A stretch of DNA of 64,000 nucleotides. It comes from Setomelanomma holmii. Its lineage: Eukaryota; Ascomycota; Dothideomycetes; Pleosporales; Phaeosphaeriaceae. The notes beneath the pieces are model-generated. The model saw only the letters and a program-made list of their open reading frames with translations. It was not told the origin of the DNA and did not search any database. Position numbers and translations under genes: made by a program. Below, piece by piece: positions 12,244-23,189 of the stretch. The DNA is taken from positions 62,001-126,000 of the forward strand of contig ML978246.1 in NCBI GenBank assembly GCA_010015745.1, given 5' to 3'. The first letter of the stretch is position 1. Each line of letters opens with the position of its first letter.

Positions 12244-13246
12244 GTTGACGTCCTCAAACCGGTTGCACAACAGTGCGCAAGTATCACAATCGGTATGGAA
12301 ATTCCAGAAGGCAGGGAATCGCAGGGTATAAGGGACTCACCTACCTAAAGTACTCACTCGCAGCAAACGTACCAGATCCTGCTTGCCAGCCCTCTGGTCA
12401 CTTGTCCAAATGACGAGAAAGCTTAGTCCGGCCTCGGCACTGGCGTCTGCCCGCCCTTTGCGACTCCATCAAAGGCCAGCAGCACACTACGCTGAATCTA
12501 GCGTAAAGGAACGAAAAAGGAGCGAATTGCATCCATCGAATACGGTCGTGGTAAACGAGGCGCGCACTTGGCTCGCTGTGTTTGGCGCCGTTGGCGTGTG
12601 GAGTCCATCAGCGGACTTAGTGCCCCAGCCACACGTGGCCAGCCAGCCGCATAACCGGAGCCTCCGCGGCGCTTGAAAGCCAGCCTTTTCTCATGACGCC
12701 TCCAAATTGCGCGAGCTGGGAACTCGTGAAGCTGGGTGTAAGTTTGCATGGGCGGTGAGATGGCCCTGATGCAGGTGCATGTCGAAGGAACGTCATGCGA
12801 CCGCGGCCAGAATCGACCCCGCGTTCGCGCCAAAGTGTGGCAGTGCCCCTGTCCTAGAAGGATTATTGCCAAGCGTTAGCAAATCCACTTCTCCCATCCA
12901 GGAACAGCCGGCAGATCTGATACGAAGACATAAGAACAGGTAAGACGTGCATTACATTGGCTTCGCATTCGGCAAAGGCTTGCCGGGCTTCAATTCCCTC
13001 AGCCTTGTAGGATACGATGCTTCAGCTTCTACGCAAACACATCCGAACCATCCGGTCATCGACGTCACAAAAGCTTCTGGTCTCAAGGAGGGCAGTCTGA
13101 ACGAAAAGAAGTTAAAGCATTTCCTCGCGTTGTTACGGATTTGACATGATGCCGTGGATACCTCACGGCTATCCTCAAGATGTTAAGATTCATTCTATCT
13201 CACGGACGGACAAATGGACTGGGCTTGAGAAGGCTCCCTCATTCCT
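12244..13246. other. Intergenic, no gene seen
   Basis: About 1 kb between two minus-strand genes. The overlapping open frames at 12383-12872 on both strands look like non-coding shadows. It probably includes the membrane-protein promoter. Confidence 0.4.
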
Positions 13247-15199
13247 TCACCAAGGACCAGTCGACGGCTCCTGATACCCGTTGGCTTCCAGAGACCAATC
13301 TTTCCTGACTTGACATGCAACACACCCAGGCCAATACCAATCCGGCACCCTTCCCGAGACTGGATTGCGATACTGGAACCACATGCGCTGAATCTCCGGC
13401 CACTCGATGAACCTCCCACTGCCTCCACGAAACGTGCTTTCTCGCTCGCCAATACTTGCCAGCGTGACATCCGGTGGGTACCGCTTCGTCCATCCAGCTG
13501 GCTCAGGGTTCGGCGCCGTCCCGTTTCGCAGCTGCGCATTAGCCCAACCTTCTTTCCAGGATGGCGATTGCCAGTAGAACTCGTCGATGGTGACGCTCCA
13601 TAGCCGCCATCTTCCGTTCTCGAGGACGACTTGGTCGTGGTACATGGCGGAATTGAAGCTCCCTGCTTTGTTGATGGATGTTGAGGGCTGCAGCAGTCTT
13701 GCCCACAGCGTGGCCGATCGTCCGTCTTGCGATACTACGTTAACGGGCTGTGGCCGCCAGTGAAAGGAGATACTGGACTGCAGCGCAGATTGATTGGTGC
13801 CATACGAGGCTATGTTCGCTTGAGTAATCCGATCCGGTGTTTTGTAAAACCCCGCGAAAGGCGAGAGTTTGTGGCCTTGCTTCGCGAATAGAGCACCCAT
13901 CTCAGCCGCCTGGAGATCATCGAGGAAATAGCCATATGCGTGCGACTGGTTCTCCGCGCCGTCATAGGCCGCACTGCGACGGAGACGGCGCTCGAGGTCA
14001 TCAATTGTCGTGTTTGCGCTGCTACTGAGGCATCTGCCCAGGTTTGTTGATTGACCAGTGACGTTCATGAACGGTGGAATATAAGTGTTTGGCGCCCTGA
14101 TTCCACCACTTCCCCAGGCCTTGTAGTAGTCGGCAACGACCAGTGGCGTGATTTCCACATCTTGGACGCTCCAGAGTCCACCCTCCTTCACAAAGCGATT
14201 CCGGAAGACATTGAATTCCCAAGACGCAACTCGGGTGTTTGTATCACCAAGCATAGCAATCTCAATGCCTCTGGTGACGACTTCTCTGCCCTTTGGGTCG
14301 ACTTCAACGATCATGTCGAAGATCAGATGGTCGTTGTTGATCCCTAGCGTCAAATTCTCCGGGCCCATTCGCTCCAACAGCTTGCGTACACCAGCTTTAC
14401 CAGTGTATATCGTCCCATTCGCGATCCTTAAGGCGGTATTATTCGTGTACAGATTCAACGCGTCCATCCACATCCTTCGATCGACATAGTATCCATGCGT
14501 ATGCATCAAATTGCGAACCTCGTCTTCATTGTTCGTTCTCTGGATCCCGGCTTTCAGCTGCGCAATGGTGCCATTATACGTGGGTGCTTCATCAGTCGCA
14601 GGTGGAATCAGCAACCCTGAACTATCGGCAGTGAAGTGGTACGCGACGATCCGGGTACCTTTTCCTCTAACATTCTTCCAGCCATCTTCTTACATTCCTT
14701 CATACATCGCGTAGTATTTCAGCAGCGATATGCGTCAGCCCGCATCTGTGAAGACATACCGGTTCTCGTAGGACCCGCCTTGTATGCGAGTACCTCCTTT
14801 GCCATCATCCTGAAACCATATCCCGTTCCAGCGCCCTTTCGCAGATGTTCCATCGTCGGTGAGACTGATGACGGGATTCTCGGCAACCAAGGTGTTCAGC
14901 GAGCCAGGATGCAGGCCATCCATCGCGCCAGAGTCTATTCGTAGCCATTGCTCGATGGATGAAGCACCGCGGACTGTGGTGTTTGCCCAAATGAAGGTGC
15001 TATTATGCGAGAAGAGGGAACCGATATCGTGCCATTGTCCGAATTGAGCGAGATTCGAAAGCTGTTTCTGGATGTTCTTGATGTGCCGAATCGACTCGAC
15101 CCCTTCTACATCGCGGGCTAGAATTTCGAGTGGAGACGCGGCCTCCGTAAGTGGTTGCAATGCGGTCAGCACCAGCACGATGATCTTGACTGCTAGCAT
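13247..15199 (-). pseudogene. Secreted SnoaL-like multi-domain protein with two in-frame stops
   Basis: The start at 15199 encodes a signal peptide (MLAVKIIVLVLTALQPLTEA). Three SnoaL-like (NTF2-fold) units follow, opening near RHIKNIQKQLSNLAQFGQWH, EVRNLMHTHGYYVDRRMWMD and SHAYGYFLDDLQAAEMGALF. Between units one and two the frame stays aligned with the family but holds TGA at 14735-14737 (after FTDAG, before RISLLKYYAMYEG) and TAA at 14690-14692 (before EDGWKNV). These fall where relatives have Trp and, as I recall, Tyr. Alternatively, a GTATGT donor at 14759 and a TTAG acceptor at 14667 would remove both stops in frame and yield a 619-residue protein lacking that segment. Family enzymes include cyclases and dehydratases; no substrate is known here. 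Confidence 0.65.
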
Positions 15200-16352
15200 G
15201 TCGTTGCGATCGCAATGATCATCTGGTGTAGGTCAAAATACAATCCTGTGCGTACAGACCCTCGCCGTTATCTGGCACTTGTTTTCTCTCTGGGTATGCT
15301 GATTAGCCCCACAGACGCCACCTGCCAACGTATTTGATCTCCTCCAGCATGCTTCAGCTGTATGGCGTTTCATATGGCATTTACATTGCGATGCGAATAC
15401 CATGTTGGTCTTCCACGCCGATATCAACGGGTGACGAGAATGGTCGCCTAGCCACAACTGCCGAGACATGGTGATTAGTCCCGGCATCGCCACCCTTTCA
15501 GTCATCCTCGAATCAAGTCCTTGAGAGCTTCTGCGTCCATTCAGATTGTGGAGCCAGATTCAGTTGCAGGGTCTAACATTTCTCGTCACTGGCCATGGAC
15601 CAGCTTGGCGACCGTGGACATAATTCACTCGTTGAGGTGGCAAGAACACATGAGAGTAAAGCCAGAGAAACAAAATCACAATAAGAGTGACCGGGCATCA
15701 CTGCTTTGGCAGTCGATCAATTTGATGAGCGACGTGCGTAGAATGGCGGCTCGGCCCCTGGCACGTGCCGGATACGCTTCTTGAAACGGAAGCGCCCGCA
15801 CAGATGCAACAGACTTTACACCCAACCATCACCACAGACCATGCTCAGCAACGACATTACCCACCACGCTTAACGAATATACGTCGTGTGTCTCTACTGG
15901 TAGCTCTTTGTTTGGAGGCATGTCACATTTGCCACCAACCATGCCCACGCCTTCCTGACGGTACGGCCCAGTAATCATCTAGGCCTAGGCATCCTCGACA
16001 ACCATGACTCCTCCCCACCTGGCCTTTCCAAGCCTCAGATCAATCTCCCCCATCGTTCGCTCTTCAAGCAACTCTATTGGGACATGTTATATGGCGCCTT
16101 CAGGACCATACGAATTGTTTGCCATGTCGAGAACCCCATGCCGGCAGCCCGCCACAATACTTGGCTAAGCGCTTGTAAATATAGAACGTCGATCACCTTC
16201 ACGCAACGTCCCGTTTGTGAGTATATAAACTATATGGTGTTCAACATCGAACACGCAACACGGTGTTGCTTTCCACGATCGTGATCTCCGAAGTACCCAT
16301 TACAGCCTCGGTTGCTGCTATTGTGCTATTACCACATATCTGTTTTCAGAAA
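15200..16352. other. Intergenic, no gene seen
   Basis: It lies between the divergent SnoaL-like and BTB loci. Short frames at 15233-15974 lack any recognisable feature. Confidence 0.4.
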
Positions 16353-17903
16353 ATGGCACCTATTATACATGAGATTGACCCAAAGGCAGATACGGTGATC
16401 ATCTTACGCAATCCGTCGACAGCTTTCGCACCTTGGCCCCAGGTACCCAGCGTGCAGAGCCGTAAGATATCACCATTGCCGTCCAGGTGTCAGATATAAT
16501 GATGTATTCACGTATATCGTCAGTGGGATCGATCTTGTGATTATCAGAAAAAAAGATTGTTGATTGTCTCTTCTTCTGCTCGGTTGTCCCAGGTTCTTTT
16601 GCGCCGATTAGCGTGTTTCGTCCCAAGGCCCCTGTTTGATGAGACCGATCTGGCCTTAACGCGCTCGCTATCTAATAACTAGCCGTGCATCTGACACTTG
16701 TACTGTGGCTTATCGTTCGAGAGATAGCCCTCTATCTGACACCAGGAATGTTAAAGAGACGAATATAATTCCGGAAAATTCTGCAGTTCGAGAGAGTGAT
16801 GAAGGTAACTGGCTACAATCATCTCCGCTACGAAATTGGACTAACGAAAGGATAGATGCGAAACCTGAAGTCTCGACCGCAAAGGCTGACTCTGAAATTG
16901 AATTCGAGACCCCACAGGTTGAAGAGGTTCACTATCGCGTCTCATCACGACATCTCATGCTGGCATCCCCGGTATTCATGTGTGCACTGGAGAAGGATGG
17001 CTGGTCGGAATCTGTCCCACACCAGGACGATGGACTGTTCCATATCACGGCAGACGACTGGGACCCTCAAGCACTGCTCGTCCTCCTGCTAGTCTTACAC
17101 TCACGCAATCGAAAAGTAAAACGGACTGTTTCGCTCAATCGGCTTGCGAAACTTGCCACACTGGTCGATTATTACGATTGTGTGGAGGCGTGCGGATTGT
17201 TCACTTGCGTGTGGCTAAACAATCTCGAAAAGACGACCAAGGCACCTACGACGTATTGTCGCGATCTCATACTATGGATCTGGATCTCTTGGGTCTTCAA
17301 AGAGAACGAAGCCTTCAAGCGAAGCACAAAAACAGCTATTGAGGTGACCAATGAAACACTACAGACCTTGGATCTTCCGATCCCGTCCAGGGTGATTAGT
17401 ATGCAATTGACTATATCATAGTCTGCCAGATACTTCGCTAATCACACGTTATGCGATATCGACTGTAGGCGGTATCAAGTTATCGAATCTGTCGTCTCAC
17501 AGCTGCATGATCTTCTCGACACGTATCGCAGCAGCAAATACGAATGTCCAGATGGGACAAACAATTCATTTCAATGCGGCGCCATCATGCTAGGCGCCTT
17601 GACCAAGCAGCTGGACGGTATGGCACTTCTATCACCTCGCCTAGAGGTTCCATTCCCAGGTCTCAGCTTCGCTGCTCTCTGCACCAAAGCGAAGTCAATG
17701 AAGTCACCTGCTTGGTCAGCTGTGACGGGCTATCATATCAGTCTTACCAACATCCTTGCGATCACACCAAGAGAGTGTCGAAGATTGTAGACGATGTTGG
17801 GGCTTTAGTGCAAGGGCTTGAGGTGTCAGAATACACCGGCAGTGCCACCAATGGGAAGACCAAAGAGACTTCAGATCCAACACAGACGCCCACTTCGATA
17901 TGA
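16353..17903 (+). pseudogene. BTB/POZ-domain protein, probably broken
   Basis: Exon 1 starts at 16353 (MAPIIHEIDPKADTVIILRN) and ends near a donor at 16443 or 16462. The main frame at 16705-17421 holds the BTB core (VEEVHYRVSSRHLMLASPVF, DDWDPQALLVLLLVLH, LAKLATLVDYYDC). TAG at 17419-17421 ends it, yet the same frame resumes with family sequence (RRYQVIESVVSQLHDLLDTY, GALTKQLDGMALLSPRLEVP). An intron near 17399-17478 could bypass the stop. At about 17715 the frame shifts by one base: SPAWS is followed in another frame by CDGLSYQSYQHPCDHTKRVS and VDDVGALVQGLEV. I found no phase-compatible join between exons 1 and 2. The family is a lineage-expanded fungal BTB group of unknown role. A related locus lies at 45233-45997. 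Confidence 0.6.
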
Positions 17904-18452
17904 GCTGCACAAACGAATGCAACCATCCAACACCTCTTGTGCATTAGGGCCACTCAGGATTCGCATGCTGTCGACAGGTCGTGCAAGGCTTTAGCTGCGG
18001 CTCCTACCACACCTCGTCGCGCTATGAATGGCTTATAGAGCCCTGCTTAATCTCAGACACTTTTGTCTCTAAACATCGTTGTTGCAGAACACTTTGAAGA
18101 TACCTAGGCTTCTACAAGAGCAGGGACAGACTGGAGATACCTCGGAGACATTGTAGCCGAGAGTGTTCGAATTATTGCATCACCTGATGCTGCAAAACTT
18201 TCTCATTAGTCCTTATCTACGTAATAGCAATTTGTATGCCTGGTCCCTATATCACAGAACTCCCTACTCCTCTTTCAACTCAACGCCTGGTCAGCGACTG
18301 CTGGCTGAGGCATCAAGATCTGAGTCGCTGAGGTCCGAAAGTGCGAGCACGTGTTGTTCCTAGATCCTCCGCGCCTGATTCCGACCTTGCATCGCAAGAC
18401 ACATTCCCAATGTGCTGTACACGCTGCCTGACACCGTCGCTCTACAATGTAT
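17904..18452. other. Intergenic between convergent genes
   Basis: It holds the 3' flanks of the BTB locus and the aquaporin. I see nothing else in it. Confidence 0.4.
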
Positions 18453-19384
18453 CTACACACCCTCGTGCCGCACGAAATTGATCAGCCAGTATGCACCGCT
18501 TGCAACCCCCGATCCCAAGAGTGGCCCCAGCCAATAAATCCAGTGATAACTGGTAAACCCAGCTACCACGGCGGGTCCGAAGCTACGCGCTGGGTTCAGA
18601 CTACCACCAGTGAAGAAGACGCTACAAAGTTCGGCAACGAACAGCGACATGCCGATGTACATCGGCTTTGCTGGACCACTTTCCAACATGAGAATAGTGA
18701 GGATCAACATGGACGTAACGAAGGCTTCAAGGAAGAGACCACGTGCGATCGAAATCGACGGATCAAGCGTCGTCGCGACAATGAAAGGACCAGGTAGCAG
18801 AGCAGATACGAAGCCGGACGCAGCCATGGCGGCGAGCAGCTGCGCGACAATCGTTTGGATGGTGTGATGCCAGTGAATCTTGCCAGTGATAAACAGCGCC
18901 GTGGTGACCTACAACAACCCATTTTAGCGACTGTTGCAAACGTCGTTGACGGTATTCTCGCGTGACCCACAATGCCTTTTTTGTGGTTACATGTGTGGGG
19001 ATGAGACGTGACACAAGACAGTTGGGCTGAACTTACTGCAGGATTAAACTTTCCACCGCTAACGTCGGCGAAAATGGCGACATTGATAGCGAGTGATACG
19101 CCAAAGGAGAATGCTATGTATAAGAGCTTGCTGACGTCGGGCATGTTCTTGCTGACTTTGTTGTCCTCCGATGTTAGGGACTCCACGCCGGCAGCGTTGA
19201 GAGCAATTTGCGTGCCAGTGAAAGCGAGCGAGAGAAACATGAAGGTTCCGATGAATTCGCCTAGGAAGGCTGCAATTTCTGTCCGAAGCGCCTGGTTGCG
19301 ATGTCTTGGCGGTGCGGGATTGATGCGAGGTGTGTGAGTGGGTAGGCCTTCATGGCTATGACGGTCGTCTGCTTTCTCTGACAT
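18453..19384 (-). CDS. Aquaporin (MIP family channel)
   Basis: Exon 1 runs 19384-19037 and exon 2 runs 18908-18453. The 128-nt intron (GTAAGT donor, TTGTAG acceptor) splits the first NPA box as NPA|V in phase 0. The 267-residue product has six predicted transmembrane stretches and both pore motifs: GGKFNPAV at about residues 111-117 and GGSLNPARSFGPAVV with NPA at about 221-223. An Arg directly after the second NPA, as here, is part of the selectivity filter. The short termini and the NPA/NPA pair suggest an orthodox water channel rather than a long-tailed aquaglyceroporin. Substrate choice still needs an alignment. The gene is intact, between the broken BTB locus and a gene-free stretch. Confidence 0.9.
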
Positions 19385-21616
19385 GGTTGCAGGAGTTCGA
19401 ATATTCTTGGGAGTCTTGGGATAGAATGCGTAGGAAGGATAAGATGAAGGGAGACTTTTGTACAGATGAACGGTGATGAAGCATCCACCTCAACGCATTT
19501 AAATCTCTTGGAGTAAGTGATGAAACCATAATTTCAAGGGTTTCGCGCCCTGTCCTACACTCTTCTCCCGATCACATTCAACGCGTGTGGATCCTGACAT
19601 GTCTACCGACCTGGCACTTGTTATCGCACGAGCTCGGCGTGGACCAATCAATAGGGGCACTTTCAAGCAGCCAGCCGCATCTGGCAATATCGCTGCGTAT
19701 GAGTAATGTGAAATCTAAGCAGATCGTGGAGTTGGCTTGAATCGAAGAGCATTCTCTACGGTGCATAATATGGCAGGACGTCATTCTCCTTTCGGACCGA
19801 TACGTGTGTTACAAGCGATAGCGGCGGCCGGTGTTCATTTGTGGTTCTATAAGTTTCCCTGCGTGTAGTGTTGTACCACTGAGCCAGCCATTCCTTAGTG
19901 TTCCATTACTCTGGATACACGATCGCAACTTGATACGATTGCGATCTGCTTGATGGTCAGCAAGGGAACAACGTGGTATGTAACGTGGTCTTCGACTTTC
20001 ATCCTACACCTCACCTCTCCCAATCGAGGAGCGGTGATTGTCCTGGCGATCTGCCTGAGCATGATGGCTAATGTGAAGACAGCTGGCCATTCCCCGTGCT
20101 TGGGTACTTGGAGCCAGATTGTCGGTATATTGTGTACGGTGCCAGAGCGTATTCTTCAACTAGAGTATCCCGGTCACCGGTGATACAAATCGCGGGTGTG
20201 ATAGTGATCTGCCCGTGGCCAACACCATTTCACAAGTGCGGTGGGACACATAGTTAGGATAACATGCGTGGCAGGGTGAAGGCCATTCGCTATACACCCT
20301 AAAGGCCTCAGCTCTTCACGAGATGATCACTTATGGGCGATCGCAAGCGAGACCTCCCTCGCTAGGTACCAATCAAAACAACCGCGTTCCTCCACGCATC
20401 ATGTTCCGCGGCTCAGCTTCGCTGCCAAACCAATGGTCACGATGACTCTGTTGCACCGGAGTTTGGGGGTCGAATGAATGGGACCATCGTTGCATCCCAA
20501 GCTGAAGGGTGCCATCTGATCATCGCTGATGTGCACTCGGCCTGCATCGCAGACTTATATATGTCAGCCATCAACATAGCGTCTCGTGAGCCTGATCTCG
20601 CTCTTGCTCGGTGCTGGCGGCGGTAGGATTTTTCTGCCACCAACAACGGTCTTGCTCTCCTGCTCGAAGAATCTTAATGACGCGCGACAACGAAGGGAGA
20701 ACTGAATTAAGAAGTCGTATCTGGGCAGCATGCAGCTGCATCTCACGACTCCCTCAAGCTCCTGTTCCTAGGTAACAGATGACCTTCGTGATATCATCTT
20801 GGAATTTCGAAGTGATCTGTCGGTTGGTGACCCAAATTGTGAGCCAGCAGGCCATGCTCTCCGCGCCGCTGCTGTTGCAATCAGTCTGGCTAATCCACCC
20901 GTGGCCGTAACCTTCACAGTCTCACCGCCACCGCATGTCTTCTCAACATGGGACACTTGCCTAGAATCAAAGGTCGCTTGAGAATTATCGGCGCGTCTCT
21001 AATCGTACTGGTCGTATGTAGGGTTGCTCATGAGTCAGTGCGTAAATGCTGGGGTGGTATGGAGGCGAAGAGTTCGTGACGCCGCTTTGACCACCGCGGT
21101 TTGTGGGGTCGCGCCAAGCATCGGCGTTTTCGGGGCGTCCTCCGGGTCACCTCTCCAAATGTTGTTCCTGAGGTTTGACGTGGAATTCTAATTCCGCGAC
21201 TCACACACAAAGAATGTACGCACGACTCGGATCACTCCCGCAGCACGTAGGCAGTGGTTTCCCGCGTTGGTAAATCGAGCATCATATCTGTCCTTGTCGA
21301 CCAAGCGACGCTAGACCCACCAGCCAGGTAATTCCGAGAGGAAGGTCTCTCAGAATGGTTAGCGATCCGTAACGGAGAATGTGGCGCCGTGCCTGTTATG
21401 GTAACGGAGCATCCTGCGGTACAGAACTCGTCGGATCAGGACCAACCTTTGCGAGATCGCTCGAAGACAGTGTTCATGTCTTCGATGGGCCTACATGGAT
21501 GTCGTGCAGGGAATTTGAGCAGCGGTTGAAGTAACGTATAAAGCTTATTGAGTTCGGAAGCGCAAACATTTGGTGCCATTCAGCACCTCCCGCATCGAAG
21601 TACCAACGCTACAACC
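19385..21616. other. Long gene-free stretch (about 2.2 kb)
   Basis: No frame here shows a domain, consistent splicing or coding character on either strand. It may hold the aquaporin promoter and, near the right end, the alpha-galactosidase promoter. Decayed repeats cannot be excluded without a repeat search. Confidence 0.4.
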
Positions 21617-23106
21617 ATGGTAACCACGCGTTCAGCTTTGCTGGTTTTGGCGCTCCTGCGACCGAGCTTCGGTCTGGTATCAAGAGATGGACACACCGGT
21701 CGCCTACCTGCGATGGGCTGGAATTCTTGGAACGAGTACGAGTGTGCGATCAACGAGACAGTATTTCTTATGGTCGGCGAACTCCTTGGCTCGCTCGGCC
21801 TGAAGGACCTAGGCTACAACTACGTAAACATCGATGATTGCTGGAGCGATAAGGACAAGAAGCGTGATAACGTGACTGGAAAAATTCTGCCAGACTACAC
21901 GAAGTTTCCCGAGGGCATCAAGCATACCGCAGACGAGATCCACAAGCTCGGACTCAAACTCGGCATCTATAGCGACGCAGGAAGCTTGACATGCGGTGGT
22001 TTTGCTGGTTCACTGGGGCATGAAGAGCTTGACGCCAAGACCTTTGCAGAATGGGGCATCGACTGTCAGTCCATTGTCTCCATTTACGAAGACCTGACTG
22101 ATTAAAGTAGACCTGAAGTATGACAATTGTAACGTTCCAGACACATCGGATGACGATTATCGGTGGTGGCCAGAGAATTGGTTAGGAGGACCACCAGCAG
22201 AAGATCAAACCCTAGGAGGTGACGGCGAGGCGAAACCAGTTCCAGCGCCGGCCGGTTATGACTGGACGACCTCGAAGAGCTTCGATCGTTACAAGATCAT
22301 GAGTGATGCATTACTTGCCTCAAACCGCACAATTGAGTACTCTCAATGCGCTTGGGGCCATGCGCACATCGAAGAATGGGGCAATAGCATTGGACACAGC
22401 TGGAGGATGTGGGGCGACATCTATCCAGTATGGGCAGGCAAGGTGCAGTGGTCTTGGGGTCTGATGCCGATCCTGAATCACGCTTCTTTCTTCTACAACA
22501 GCTCAAATTTCTGGGGTCATGCCGACTGGGACATGCTGGAGGTCGGCAATGGCAACCTGACTATCGAGGAAAATCGGTCGCACTTCGCGTTGTGGGCGGC
22601 TCTGAAGTCACCACTTATTATCGGCACGCCTCTCGATGGCATCAAGCCAGAAATCCTTGGAATCCTCAGCAACAAGGACCTCATCGCGTTCAACCAGGAT
22701 CCAATCTTCGGGGCTCCAGCAAAGCCTTACAAGTGGGGTATCAATCCTGACTTGACGTGGAACCAAACGCACCCCGCCGAGTACTGGAGCGGAAAGTCGT
22801 CGAAGGGTGTGCACGTCTTCGCACTGAACACTTTGGACACCACCCAGAAGAAAACGATCGAGTTTGCTGAGGTGCCTGGACTTGACGCGAAGACGACGTA
22901 TGTAGTACATGATTCGTGGACGGGGAAGAAGCAGGGCGTCTTCAAGAAGAAGTACGAGGCGCGCGTCAAGCGACACGACACGATGGCGATCCGAATTGTG
23001 AAGGAAGATGGTATGTTTGCTACGTCTTTACATGCAGAATTGTGGGGTTTGGTAATTATCGTTTTGAATGCATTTGCTGACGTTTGTAGGTGATTTTCCA
23101 AACTAG
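21617..23106 (+). CDS. GH27 alpha-galactosidase, secreted
   Basis: Exons 21617-22064, 22111-23010 and 23090-23106 join in phase to give 454 residues. The last exon encodes only DFPN plus part of a Gly. The ATG at 21617 starts a signal peptide (MVTTRSALLVLALLRPSFG). The GH27 hallmarks follow in order: LPAMGWNSWNEYEC, YNYVNIDDCWSDKDK, GLKLGIYSDAG and YLKYDNCN with the nucleophile Asp near residue 154. FWGHADWDMLEVGN near residues 283-296 carries the acid/base Asp region, and WAALKSPLIIGT comes next. Family enzymes remove terminal alpha-1,6-galactose from melibiose, raffinose and galactomannan outside the cell. Several N-glycosylation sites are present. The gene is intact with all key residues. 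Confidence 0.93.
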
Positions 23107-23189
23107 TTGACAGTCTTGCGCACTTGCCCCGCTTGACTGGGCTTATTTACCGTAGGTGTTTCGTGGAAAGACCGCGCGATGTGTGGTAG

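Noticed and set aside
12383..12872. Overlapping open frames on both strands
   Set aside because: Mutually overlapping, Arg-rich and without motif; typical of non-coding GC-rich sequence.
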